NCBI GenBank assembly: GCA_046704385.1
Contig: JBJKSB010000112.1
Span: 121,679-185,678, forward strand
DNA from: GH45 sp046704385
GTDB lineage: Bacteria > Bacteroidota > Bacteroidia > Bacteroidales > SZUA-534
DNA: 64,000 nt
Direction: 5' to 3'
Positions 46,215 to 55,468 of this stretch are shown in pieces. The notes beneath the pieces are model-generated. The model saw only the letters and a program-made list of their open reading frames with translations, was not told the origin of the DNA and did not search any database. Made by a program: the position numbers and the translations under genes. Each line of letters begins with the position of its first letter. The stretch's first letter is position 1.

Positions 46215-47153
46215 TTAAAAAATAAAATTTGGACTAATAGAGCGTTGATTATAAACACTTTTAATTGTATCGGCAAAAATGTCTGCAACAGATAGAACAG
46301 TAATTTTATCCAAACTTTTCTTAAGCGGAATTGTGTTGGTAACAATTAATTCTTTAATCGGTGAATTTTCAATTCTTTCGTAAGCCGGGCCGGTTAGCAA
46401 TGCGTGAGTCGCCATTACTCTGATACTTTTTGCCCCATTGTCCATCATAATTTCTGAAGCTTTTGTGATGGTACCGGCAGTATCAATCATATCATCAACT
46501 ATAATTACATTCTTATCTTTAACATCACCAATCACTTTCATATCGCCAATCTCATTAGCCTTCGACCGGCTTTTGTGACTAATAACCACCGGCGTTTCCA
46601 GGTAAGTTGAATAGGCATTTGCTCTTTTTGAGCCTCCCATATCAGGAGCTGCAATGGTTAAGTTATCAAGATTCAGGCTCCGTATGTAAGGAACAAAAAT
46701 TGACGATGCATAAAGGTGATCGACAGGAATATTAAAAAAACCCTGAATCTGATCGGCATGCAAATCCATTGTCATTACACGCGAAACACCAGCAGTTTCC
46801 AACAAATCGGCAACCAGTTTTGCTCCGATTGGGGTGCGTGGCCGGTCTTTTCTATCCTGACGCGCATATCCAAAATAAGGAATTACTGCAACAATTTTAT
46901 AGGCTGATGCTCTTTTAGCAGCATCAATCATTAACAATAATTCGAAAAGATTTTCAGAAGGTTGAAAAGTACTTTGAATTATAAAAACATGTGATCCGCG
47001 AACTGTTTCTTCATATCGGGGTTGAAATTCGCCATCGCTGAAACGCTGCTTACTGGTACGACCAAGATTAACACCATAATTTTCAGCAATTTCGTCCGCT
47101 AAATATTTTGTTTGTTCACCCGAAAAAAGTTTGATAGGAGCCGTTAAAGACAT
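46215..47153 (-). CDS. prs: Ribose-phosphate pyrophosphokinase
   Basis: 312 aa, normal length. FSDGEFQPRYEETVRG, YFGYARQDRK, TMDLHADQIQGFF and the PRPP loop IIVDDMIDTAGTI are diagnostic. It makes PRPP from ribose 5-phosphate and ATP for nucleotide, His and Trp synthesis. Monocistronic by spacing (105 bp to rplY, 132 bp to engB). A TAATTTTG box (plus coordinates 47198-47205) lies about 45 bp before the start. Confidence 0.96.
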   Translation of the reverse strand: MSLTAPIKLFSGEQTKYLADEIAENYGVNLGRTSKQRFSDGEFQPRYEETVRGSHVFIIQSTFQPSENLFELLLMIDAAKRASAYKIVAVIPYFGYARQDRKDRPRTPIGAKLVADLLETAGVSRVMTMDLHADQIQGFFNIPVDHLYASSIFVPYIRSLNLDNLTIAAPDMGGSKRANAYSTYLETPVVISHKSRSKANEIGDMKVIGDVKDKNVIIVDDMIDTAGTITKASEIMMDNGAKSIRVMATHALLTGPAYERIENSPIKELIVTNTIPLKKSLDKITVLSVADIFADTIKSVYNQRSISPNFIF

Positions 47154-47285
47154 TAGGAAATAATTTTCTGAATTTTAAGTTTAAACGAATATTGGCGCAA
47201 AATTAAAAAATTATTAAGATTATATAATTGTTTATGCTATTTAAAAACACTTTAAATACTCAGAAAAATATTACCGATTTATTTA

Positions 47286-47882
47286 TTAGTTTGAGGTGTT
47301 AATTGTATCAATAAAATCAAGCAATTCTTCTCTGCCAAGCTTTTGGGCCGATGAGGTCACAAATATCGTAGGTAGTTCATCCCAATATGCTTCCAAAGTT
47401 TTCTTATAATGGGAAAGGTTACTTTCCAATTGATTTTTCGATAACTTATCTGCTTTGGTAAAAACCAGTGAAAAAGGTATCTGGTGCTTACCAATCCAAT
47501 TAACAAAATCGATATCAATTTGCTGGGGTTCCAGTCGTGAATCAATCAAAATAAACAAACAATACAGGTTTTCGCGATGAAGCAAATACTCCTGAATAAA
47601 ATGCTGCCATTTATTCCGACTTTTCTTTGAAACCTGTGCGTATCCATAACCGGGCAAATCAACCAGATACCAGTAATCATTAATAATAAAATGATTGATT
47701 AATTGTGTTTTCCCAGGTCTGGCTGAAGTTTTTGCCAGCTTACTGTTATTGGTCAGCATATTTATCAGCGACGACTTTCCTACGTTCGATCTTCCTATAA
47801 ACGCATATTCAGGTAAATCAGGCACCGGGCATTTTTTATAATCGGTATTACTGATAACAAAAGAGGCTTTTTTTATCTCCAT
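47286..47882 (-). CDS. engB: Ribosome biogenesis GTPase EngB/YsxC
   Basis: 198 aa TrmE-Era-EngA-EngB-type GTPase: G1 GRSNVGKSSL, G3 DLPGYGYA and G4 TKADK are all present. EngB assists late 50S assembly. It sits 9 bp after a DUF2807 gene, so both likely share a promoter upstream of 48581. Confidence 0.95.
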   Translation of the reverse strand: MEIKKASFVISNTDYKKCPVPDLPEYAFIGRSNVGKSSLINMLTNNSKLAKTSARPGKTQLINHFIINDYWYLVDLPGYGYAQVSKKSRNKWQHFIQEYLLHRENLYCLFILIDSRLEPQQIDIDFVNWIGKHQIPFSLVFTKADKLSKNQLESNLSHYKKTLEAYWDELPTIFVTSSAQKLGREELLDFIDTINTSN

Positions 47883-47891
47883 AATTTAAGG

Positions 47892-48581
47892 CTAAAAATC
47901 TTCCAGTTTGCCAATGGTTCCCTTAAGTTTTACTTTTTTCTCTATTTTCCGGGGTTGTTCAATATATTTTAAACTGGCTCCCAGTCTAACTGTTGCTTGT
48001 AAATATTCTGTACATGATATTTCAGCAGTCCCTCCGTTCATGATGGCTACCGTTTCTTTATTGGTCATTTTTGTCGATCGAAAGTCGCCACCGGTATTGG
48101 TTTTAAGATTTAAATAATTGTTTTCGCCGGTCAACCGAACAAAGGCACCTTTATTAACTAAAACCTTAACAGAGTCTGCTTTTACCAGCAAATCCAATTC
48201 GCAGCCTGATTTCCCTTCAACGTTAAAATCAGGCCCCTCAATGGTTCCATAATTATATACTTTGGAACCACCTCCGACAATTAATGAAATAATTTGCTTA
48301 AATTTAACAGTTATATCCACCTTAATTGCCCCAGGAAATTCGTCCAACAATCTAATCTTAAGTGTATTCTCCTCAACCTCAAATTTAACTTTATCAACAT
48401 CATAATTATCCGATTTTATTAAAATGGAATCGCTACCGCTTTTCTCAAGCCTTACGTTAAGTTTTCCAAAAATTTCAACTTTATCAAATGAGGGTAAATT
48501 TTCTGCAACCTGCCCAAATACTGCTTGAACAAAAAGATTCAAAAGTATTATTCCGAGTCCAATTATTCTTATATTTTTCAT
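47892..48581 (-). CDS. DUF2807 (GIN-domain) secreted protein
   Basis: 229 aa with signal peptide (ending VFGQ). The mature part is a right-handed beta-solenoid-like pattern (NLPSFDKVEIFGKLNVRLEKSG, VGGGSKVYNYG, GKSGCELDLLV, MNGGTAEISCTEYLQATVRLGASLKY) typical of the DUF2807 'auto-transporter adhesin head GIN' family in Bacteroidota. Function unknown. A TATTTTTG box (plus 48617-48624) precedes it. Confidence 0.85.
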   Translation of the reverse strand: MKNIRIIGLGIILLNLFVQAVFGQVAENLPSFDKVEIFGKLNVRLEKSGSDSILIKSDNYDVDKVKFEVEENTLKIRLLDEFPGAIKVDITVKFKQIISLIVGGGSKVYNYGTIEGPDFNVEGKSGCELDLLVKADSVKVLVNKGAFVRLTGENNYLNLKTNTGGDFRSTKMTNKETVAIMNGGTAEISCTEYLQATVRLGASLKYIEQPRKIEKKVKLKGTIGKLEDF

Positions 48582-48719
48582 CTTAAATTTTAAATATCAT
48601 TCCATAAATCATTATGCAAAAATAGCTTTTAATTAAGTTCCTGTAAAAATATTTTGCCTTTGAATAGAAATTCATTCAATGATTATTATGATTTTCTGAT
48701 ATGAATACAATCATTTTCC

Positions 48720-48727
48720 TAATTTTG
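48720..48727 (+). promoter_or_regulatory. Candidate -7 element
   Basis: TAATTTTG fits TAnnTTTG, 31 bp before the ATG at 48758. No clear -33. Confidence 0.35.
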
Positions 48728-48757
48728 CTTATATGAACCTTTAGTCTGAATACAATT

Positions 48758-49759
48758 ATGAAATTATTATCACTGGTAGCAATTTTCATCTTTACTGTTT
48801 CAAAATTATCTGCTCAAAATGCTGTTGAAATTTCTGATATGAAATGGGGAACCGATTTTAATATCCATATTACATTTTCAAATGATTCAACTACCATACA
48901 GGATGTTAAAGCGTTGTACCATTCTTCCGGGTTACCTGGCACCGATAATGAAGTAACTTACTACCCGGTATCACTTGACCGTACCTTTGTAGAAACATTA
49001 AAGAGCAAAAAATTTGACGTTTCAGAACTAAATTCCCAAACAGATTCGGCTCATAATAGTACTGAGTCAAAAACTCTTTGGAGCTCATTACATCCGGCTT
49101 TAGGTGGTGGTTATATTCATTTTATCAATTGTTTAATTTACACTTTTGAATCGGGTAACCTCACAATTCAAACTCCTTTAATGATGCGACCGGTTTCAAA
49201 TTGGAAACCCAAACCCATGACAGACTCTTATCGCCGCACGCAAAAATGGAAATATTATGTCCCCGACAATCAAAAATTGGCCCACAAAGAATATAATTTC
49301 CAACTAAAAAATAATGAGCTTGGTGACTTAAAATTATTGCCAGACAGTTTTATTGAATTATTTAACAACACCAACGACAAGGAATATGCAAAACTTAAGG
49401 AGCAAAACGAAAAAAATAAGGTAGCTATTATTGATATGGTAAGACTTTTACTGGGCTCAAAATATTTAGGAAAAGATCAGATTTACTATATAAAAAATGC
49501 TGTGATTAAATCGGTAATGCACTACGACATTAATAACCTGCCTTCGGTAGTAATTTTTGATGATCTGAGCGCCGCTGTGGCTATGACCCTCGATGAAAAC
49601 GGATATAAAATTGAAAAAATAGTAATCAATAATCAGGGTAAATACAACAATGATGAAATTGATCGGAGAATCAAAAAAATTGAAGCTGTAATCAAGGAAA
49701 TCAACGAGGCCAACAAAAAAGTGTTCGAAAATAAATTAAAAAATTACTATTCGAATTAA
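48758..49759 (+). CDS. Secreted protein of unknown function
   Basis: 333 aa with a signal peptide (KLLSLVAIFIFTVSKLSAQ). The body has beta-rich N-terminal (about 20-170) and helical C-terminal parts; a Lys/Glu-rich helix ends it (IEAVIKEINEANKKVFENKLKN). No domain is recognised. It is monocistronic, flanked by promoter-like DNA and a palindromic element. The codon use resembles its neighbours. Confident as a gene, not in function. Confidence 0.75.
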   Translation: MKLLSLVAIFIFTVSKLSAQNAVEISDMKWGTDFNIHITFSNDSTTIQDVKALYHSSGLPGTDNEVTYYPVSLDRTFVETLKSKKFDVSELNSQTDSAHNSTESKTLWSSLHPALGGGYIHFINCLIYTFESGNLTIQTPLMMRPVSNWKPKPMTDSYRRTQKWKYYVPDNQKLAHKEYNFQLKNNELGDLKLLPDSFIELFNNTNDKEYAKLKEQNEKNKVAIIDMVRLLLGSKYLGKDQIYYIKNAVIKSVMHYDINNLPSVVIFDDLSAAVAMTLDENGYKIEKIVINNQGKYNNDEIDRRIKKIEAVIKEINEANKKVFENKLKNYYSN

Positions 49760-49817
49760 ATTGTTGATTAGTAATGCTATTTTAAGTGAAATTTAAAACT
49801 GGAATGATGGAATAATG

Positions 49818-49874
49818 GGAATATGGAAAATTGAAATTGTTTATTGTATAACTACTCCAATTTTCCAACATTCC
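49818..49874. repeat. 57-nt imperfect palindrome (REP-like)
   Basis: TGGAAAATTG (49824-49833) pairs perfectly with CAATTTTCCA (49858-49867), and flanking GGAAT (49818-49822) with ATTCC (49870-49874). GGAAT is repeated to the left (49801-49815). Located between an unknown gene and the converging manA; may be a bidirectional hairpin or an interspersed palindromic repeat. Confidence 0.55.
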
Positions 49875-49930
49875 AAATAAAAAAATAAACAAATCAGTTT
49901 AGGATAACTGACATTAAAAATATACCCGGA

Positions 49931-50923
49931 TTATAAATCAATATAAACTTCCAAAAGCTTACAATCCGCTGTAACCGGTTTCAAAAAAATCTCTTTTAAA
50001 ACGGCCGGGATTAATACTGTTTCTCCTTTTTTTATAATAACCGGTTCCTCATCATGGGAATACTTTATTTGCATATCTCCGTCAAGTACCATATATATTA
50101 TAAATGAATCAAGCCAGTTATAATCGCGCTCAACTTCTTGTGTCAGGTTGAGAATATTGGTTGTAAAATATTGACAATTAATGATATTTGAACTCCGGTT
50201 TTTTACAGCTTCATAATTGGTTTTTAGGTTTTTACGAAAAGCGTAATCAATAGCATCAATAGCCAAATCGGTATGCATTTCGCGGGGTTTACCATCGTCG
50301 CCAACCCGGTCCCAATCGTAAATACGGTAGGTGATATCGGAAGTCTGTTGAATTTCAGCAAATAAAATTCCGGGTCCGGTAGCATGAATTCTTCCAGCCG
50401 GCATAAAAAAGACATCATCCTTCTTAACCTTTTCAAAATTTAGAATTTCACGCAAGGTACCCGATGCAAAATGTTGAAGGTATCTGTTTTTATTCATCTC
50501 CTGGTTAAAACCTACTATCAGTTCCGAGTCAGATTCAGCATCAACCACATACCACATTTCCGTTTTGCCAAACGAATTGTGACGCTCCAACGCCATAGCA
50601 TCATCCGGATGTACCTGTATGGAAAGAAAGTCGTTGGCATCAATAAACTTAATTAACAAAGGGAATTCTATCCCAAATTTTTCATACACAGCATCACCTA
50701 CCAGGTCGCCCATATAAACCTCAATAATTTCCTGAATATCATTATCTTTTAAAAATCCGTTTTCAACCGTTGAAAGGTTATCCTGAACTGCAGAAATTTC
50801 CCAGCTTTCACCTGCAGTATTTGAACCAGCTACGTTTTTATTTAATACAGATTTTAAACGGGTACCTCCCCATATTTTATCTTTAATAATGGGCTTAAAC
50901 TTAATAGGATAAAGTGAATTCAT
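49931..50923 (-). CDS. manA: Type I mannose-6-phosphate isomerase
   Basis: 330-aa cupin enzyme. Zinc ligands lie in SIQVHPDDAMAL, FGKTEMWYV and GRIHATGPGILFAEIQQ; the YRIYDWDR block is typical of Bacteroidota/Firmicutes short forms. It interconverts fructose 6-phosphate and mannose 6-phosphate, feeding GDP-mannose for polysaccharides such as the EPS exported by the Wza/Wzc systems here. Monocistronic, divergent from udk. Confidence 0.93.
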   Translation of the reverse strand: MNSLYPIKFKPIIKDKIWGGTRLKSVLNKNVAGSNTAGESWEISAVQDNLSTVENGFLKDNDIQEIIEVYMGDLVGDAVYEKFGIEFPLLIKFIDANDFLSIQVHPDDAMALERHNSFGKTEMWYVVDAESDSELIVGFNQEMNKNRYLQHFASGTLREILNFEKVKKDDVFFMPAGRIHATGPGILFAEIQQTSDITYRIYDWDRVGDDGKPREMHTDLAIDAIDYAFRKNLKTNYEAVKNRSSNIINCQYFTTNILNLTQEVERDYNWLDSFIIYMVLDGDMQIKYSHDEEPVIIKKGETVLIPAVLKEIFLKPVTADCKLLEVYIDL

Positions 50924-51068
50924 AGAATCTATTATTTTTTGGTTTGATAGCGTGCAAAGTAATTCTTTTTAAAGGTAACAAACAAATCGGGCAAGCTGGT
51001 TTAAGTATAGTTTTTAAAAGTAATTGTCGTATCTTTCGCCTTTCAATCACTTAGAATTTACTTAATAG

Positions 51069-51686
51069 ATGTTGGTTATAGGAATAGCAGGTGGAACAGG
51101 TTCAGGAAAGACCACCGTAGTGAATAAAATAATTTCGAGTTTTCCAAAGAATGAGGTAGCATTAGTAACCCAGGATTCATATTATAAAGACAGTGGACAT
51201 CTTCCACTTGAAGAAAGACAAAAAATAAATTTTGATCATCCTGATTCTATTGAATTTGATTTATTAACGGAACACATTGCTAAACTTAAAAAAGGCGAAG
51301 AAGTTCAGGAACCGATCTACAGTTATTTAACCTGTACCCGTTCCGAAGAGACAAATACCATCTTCCCGCGTAAAGTAATTATCGTTGAAGGAATTTTAAT
51401 ATTAGGCCATCAACCTTTGCGCGATTTGTTTGACATTAAAGTGTTTGTATCGGCCGATGCTGATGACAGACTAATAAGGGTTATCAGGCGCGATATGGTT
51501 GAACGTGGGCGTACCGCCGATATGGTTCTTGAAAGATATCATAAATCAGTAAAACCGATGCACCTGCAGTTTATTGAACCCACTAAACGATATGCCGACC
51601 TGATCGTTCCGCAGGGCGGACACAATAAAGTAGCCATTAACGTCCTTTCGTCAATTATCAAAATGAATCTTGACAAAGGAAAATAA
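51069..51686 (+). CDS. udk: Uridine kinase
   Basis: 205 aa. P-loop GIAGGTGSGKTTVVNKI, QDSYYKD, NFDHPDSIEFD and RDMVERGRT are the signatures. It phosphorylates uridine/cytidine in pyrimidine salvage. It is 8 bp ahead of the exonuclease gene, and a TATCTTTC box, one base off TAnnTTTG, lies about 35 bp before its start. Confidence 0.95.
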   Translation: MLVIGIAGGTGSGKTTVVNKIISSFPKNEVALVTQDSYYKDSGHLPLEERQKINFDHPDSIEFDLLTEHIAKLKKGEEVQEPIYSYLTCTRSEETNTIFPRKVIIVEGILILGHQPLRDLFDIKVFVSADADDRLIRVIRRDMVERGRTADMVLERYHKSVKPMHLQFIEPTKRYADLIVPQGGHNKVAINVLSSIIKMNLDKGK

Positions 51687-51694
51687 CTGATATA

Positions 51695-52432
51695 ATGCTT
51701 GATAAAATTAAGACGGAAAATATTTTGTTTATAGATATTGAAACCGCTGCCCAGGTGCAGGATTACAACAGCTTAAGTGAACGTTTTAAGGAATTGTGGG
51801 CAAAAAAAATGCAGTGGCGGATTGAAAATGAACAAAAATCGGCTGAAGAACTTTTTGAAAAAGCTGCAATTTGGTCCGAATTTGGCAAAGTAATTTGCAT
51901 TTCGGCAGGTTATATTATTATGAATAATGGGAAACGAACCCTGCGTCTGAAATCATTTTACGGGCATGACGAAAAACTTTTGCTGGAAAATTTCGCTTTC
52001 CTTTTAACCACACACTTCAACAAGGATAAACATTTTTTATGCGCTCATAATGGTAAAGAATTCGATTTTCCGTATATCGCCCGACGAATGGTGGTAAATG
52101 AAATACCCTTGCCCAGAGCCTTAAATATAGCAGGACAAAAACCCTGGGAAGTTAAACATCTTGATACCATGGAATTATGGAAGTTTGGCGATCATAAACA
52201 CTATACTTCTCTCGATTTACTGGCGGCTATTTTCAATATACCTTCGCCCAAAACGCAGATTGATGGCAGCCAGGTAAACAAAATTTACTGGAACGAAGAT
52301 GATCTGCCAAAAATTGCCGATTACTGTCAAAGGGATGTCATTACGCTATGCAAGCTTCTTTTAAAATTTAAGGGAGAACACGCAGTTGATGAACTACACA
52401 TTGAAGTTGCCAAACCCTCCTTAACAAATTAG
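51695..52432 (+). CDS. Predicted 3'-5' exonuclease (PolB-like DEDDy)
   Basis: 245 aa. Exo I LFIDIETAAQ, Exo II AHNGKEFDFPYI and Exo III YCQRDVITL carry the four acidic residues and the Tyr of DEDDy exonucleases. It resembles the stand-alone PolB-like exonuclease domain common in Bacteroidota. A role in DNA repair or RNA processing is inferred. Its end overlaps the converging hydrolase gene by 4 bp. Confidence 0.9.
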   Translation: MLDKIKTENILFIDIETAAQVQDYNSLSERFKELWAKKMQWRIENEQKSAEELFEKAAIWSEFGKVICISAGYIIMNNGKRTLRLKSFYGHDEKLLLENFAFLLTTHFNKDKHFLCAHNGKEFDFPYIARRMVVNEIPLPRALNIAGQKPWEVKHLDTMELWKFGDHKHYTSLDLLAAIFNIPSPKTQIDGSQVNKIYWNEDDLPKIADYCQRDVITLCKLLLKFKGEHAVDELHIEVAKPSLTN

Positions 52433-53232
52433 GAAGCAAGAAATTTCGATACTATTTTTATGAAAAGTTCAGGCTGTTCCGCATGTACCCAATGACTTGC
52501 TTTTTCAATAGTTTCAATCTGAACATTTTTAAAAAACAACATTATCAATTCCTTATCTGCATCTTTAATATAGTCAGAGTCTTCTCCTTTAATAAACAAG
52601 GTTTTATTTTTAAACAAAATCAGGTTCTCCTGCTCTTCTTCTAATCCTGACAGTATCCGGGGTAAATTATTTTCAAGAGCCGCAAGATTAATTTTCCAGA
52701 CAAAACTATTATCCTTTTCTCTCCTGAGGTTTTTCAACAAAAATTGTCTGATTCGGGCTGAATGTATTTTTGTGGCCAGTATTCGTTCGGCATCATTCCT
52801 TGAACTCAACTCTGAAACATTAATGGATTCAAGCGATTTAATTATATGCATATGATCATTAACCTGATTATCGCCCGATTCAAGCTTATAGGTACGCGGG
52901 CTGATATCAACCACAATTAATTTACGTACCCGCTCAGGATATAAGGCTGTAAAAAACATCGCGGCTTTACCTCCCATTGAATGCCCCAACAGATGTGCCG
53001 AGTAAATATCCTGATCATTCATAAATTCTGCTAAATCATCGGTTATAACCTGATAATTGTGTTCCGGTAAATGAGGCGATAAACCATGGTTCCTAAGATC
53101 GATCAAATATACGGAGCAGTCACGCATCAACTCGCGCGCAATGGTAATCCAATTATCTGAGCAACCATATAAACCGTGTAAAATAATAAGGGGTTCGCCT
53201 ACACCCAATTTCTTAAAATTTAACTTAGCCAT
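52429..53232 (-). CDS. Alpha/beta hydrolase (YbfF-like esterase)
   Basis: 267 aa. Oxyanion block ILHGLYGCSDNW, DLRNHGLSPH, nucleophile elbow LGHSMGGKA (Ser), and a terminal His in ASHWVHAEQP. This matches YbfF-type acyl-CoA/ester hydrolases. Natural substrate unknown. Monocistronic. Confidence 0.9.
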   Translation of the reverse strand: MAKLNFKKLGVGEPLIILHGLYGCSDNWITIARELMRDCSVYLIDLRNHGLSPHLPEHNYQVITDDLAEFMNDQDIYSAHLLGHSMGGKAAMFFTALYPERVRKLIVVDISPRTYKLESGDNQVNDHMHIIKSLESINVSELSSRNDAERILATKIHSARIRQFLLKNLRREKDNSFVWKINLAALENNLPRILSGLEEEQENLILFKNKTLFIKGEDSDYIKDADKELIMLFFKNVQIETIEKASHWVHAEQPELFIKIVSKFLAS

Positions 53233-53335
53233 TATGTTTAAAACAAATTGATCGAATCAAATGTCATATTTATCAAACAAATATGCAAAAATGTTCAATT
53301 TTATATATTTTTACTACGTATCAGAAATTAGCTAA

Positions 53336-54001
53336 ATGATTGCAGTCGATTTATTATCGGAAATAGTTCCGGCGGTTCACAAAGAAGACACCGGAAATGA
53401 AGCCCTCAACTGGATGGATGTTTTTAAAATTTCGCATCTGCCCATTGTTGATAATGGTGAATACCTTGGGCTTATATCTGATGCTGATATTTTTGATATG
53501 AATAATCCTGAAATTCCTGTTCTCAACCATAAATTATCACTTCAGCGGCCTTTTATTAAAGATCACCAACATATTTTTGAGGTGGCTGAGCTGGCCGCAA
53601 AGTTCAAACTTACTGTAATACCTGTTCTTGATGGTAACGAAACTTATTTGGGTTTAATAACCGTAAACGATCTGGCTTTGGAATTCGCTCACCAGATGAG
53701 TACTGAAAGCCCGGGTGGAATAATCGTTTTGGAAGTGAAGCTTAACGATTATTCATTAAGTGAAATTGCCCAGATTATTGAAGGTAACGACACTAAAATT
53801 TTAAGTCTTTACGTTCGTACCAAAAAACCAGCCGATAAAGTTGAAATTACCATTAAAGTAAATAAAACTGATATTTCGGCAGTTATTCAGACATTTGAAC
53901 GGTATAGTTACAAGATTAATGAAATCCATTCTGAAAACAGTGAACTCGATTCAACACTAAAAGACAGGTTGGATTCATTCTGGAAATATTTGAGTATATA
54001 A
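53336..54001 (+). CDS. CBS-domain protein
   Basis: 221 aa with a pair of CBS motifs (about 5-60 and 70-130; LPIVDNGEYLGLISDADI and IPVLDGNETYLGLITVNDL). The C-terminal 80 residues form an ACT-like segment (GGIIVLEVKLNDYSLSEIAQIIEGN). CBS pairs sense adenosine nucleotides. It directly abuts the BamA-like gene (no gap); such a pairing is recurrent in Bacteroidota as far as I recall. Role unknown. Confidence 0.88.
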   Translation: MIAVDLLSEIVPAVHKEDTGNEALNWMDVFKISHLPIVDNGEYLGLISDADIFDMNNPEIPVLNHKLSLQRPFIKDHQHIFEVAELAAKFKLTVIPVLDGNETYLGLITVNDLALEFAHQMSTESPGGIIVLEVKLNDYSLSEIAQIIEGNDTKILSLYVRTKKPADKVEITIKVNKTDISAVIQTFERYSYKINEIHSENSELDSTLKDRLDSFWKYLSI

Positions 54002-55423
54002 GTGAATACAAAATTTCTTTTCCTTTACATTTTAATTTTCCTAATTCCATTTATTGCCTTCGGTAAAAAAAAGGATAAAGGCGGTGCTTTGACGGATTCA
54101 ACCCAGGTGATTATCCATGACATTTTTGTGGGTGGAAATAAAAAAACAAAGACCAAAATTATAAACCGGGAATTATTGTTTCAGCAGGGCGATACGGTTT
54201 ATAAGCAATACCTTGATAATTACATTACTAAATCGAAGGATAATTTATTAAATACATCATTATTTAATTATGTTACAATAAATACCATTGAAGATAACCC
54301 AAACCAAATTTCAATTTATGTAATTGTAGAAGAAAGATGGTATTTATGGCCTTATGTTATTTTTGAGAATGCCGACCGCAACCTGAGTGCTTTTATTCAT
54401 AATAAAGACTGGAGCCGTATTAATTACGGACTTATGTTAGTAAAAAATAATTTCCGTGGACGCGGTGAAACTGTAAAATTTAAATTCAGGCTTGGCTATA
54501 AAGAACAGTTTCAGATTGCCTATGAAGTACCATATCTCGGTAAATACAGACAGCATGGATTATCGGCAGACTTTTCAATGTTCAGGCAGCATGAAATTTC
54601 CTATATTACAAAAAACGATGCCCCGGTATATTTTAAAGATGAAAATAAATTTGCAACTGAATTGTATAATGCCAGATTAACTTACCAATACAGACACAGA
54701 CATTTTCTCCGTCATAATTTTACCCTCTCCTACAACTATTCCCGTGTTCAGGATACTATTATTAAGCTTAATCCTAATTATTTTGGACACCAGGACAACT
54801 ATGCCCAATTCTGTAGCCTGAGCTATAACCTGAGTTATGACAAAAGAAACTATAAATTATATCCCCTTAGCGGATATAATTTTGAACTCACACTCACTCA
54901 AAATGGGCTGAATTTGTTGCCTGATGAACTTTCACCAACCTGGGAAATCAGATCGCAGGCATACTACTACATCGACTTGCAGAACAGATGGTATACCGGA
55001 TTTGGAGCCAATGGAAAAGTTTCAACCAATAAAAAACAACCCTATTTTATTGAACAGGCTTTAGGATATGGCGATTATTTGCGTGCATTTGAATATAATG
55101 TTATCGATGGTCAGAGTTTTGCTACCGGCCGTGCTTTTATAAAATACGCTATTGTACCTTTACAAATAAAATATATTGAAAATTGGGGATGGTCAAAATT
55201 TAATAAAATTCATTACAGCATTTTTGCCGATGCTTTTATCGATTCGGGGTATGTATACGATGTAAATCCTTATACCACCAATACCCTTTCCAACAAATTT
55301 TTAGCAAGTGCAGGTATCGGAATCGACCTTGTTGCTTATTACGACCAAATATTACGGTTGGAATATTCCATTAACAGGTTTGGCTATCACGGCATTTTTC
55401 TTCACATTGGCAAGGCATTCTAG
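54002..55423 (+). CDS. BamA/TamA-family outer membrane protein
   Basis: 473 aa from a GTG that follows the CBS-gene stop directly. Signal peptide (about 1-20), one or two POTRA-like segments (IHDIFVGGNKKTKTKIINREL) and a C-terminal Omp85-type barrel with YLRAFEYNVIDGQSFATGRAFIKY matching the family's conserved strand region, ending in an aromatic (GIFLHIGKAF). It probably helps insert or move proteins or lipids at the outer membrane; it is shorter than BamA (two genes below). Confidence 0.88.
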   Translation: MNTKFLFLYILIFLIPFIAFGKKKDKGGALTDSTQVIIHDIFVGGNKKTKTKIINRELLFQQGDTVYKQYLDNYITKSKDNLLNTSLFNYVTINTIEDNPNQISIYVIVEERWYLWPYVIFENADRNLSAFIHNKDWSRINYGLMLVKNNFRGRGETVKFKFRLGYKEQFQIAYEVPYLGKYRQHGLSADFSMFRQHEISYITKNDAPVYFKDENKFATELYNARLTYQYRHRHFLRHNFTLSYNYSRVQDTIIKLNPNYFGHQDNYAQFCSLSYNLSYDKRNYKLYPLSGYNFELTLTQNGLNLLPDELSPTWEIRSQAYYYIDLQNRWYTGFGANGKVSTNKKQPYFIEQALGYGDYLRAFEYNVIDGQSFATGRAFIKYAIVPLQIKYIENWGWSKFNKIHYSIFADAFIDSGYVYDVNPYTTNTLSNKFLASAGIGIDLVAYYDQILRLEYSINRFGYHGIFLHIGKAF

Positions 55424-55468
55424 CCGCAAATATTTTATTATCTTCGTATCAATTTTAAAACCACCATC

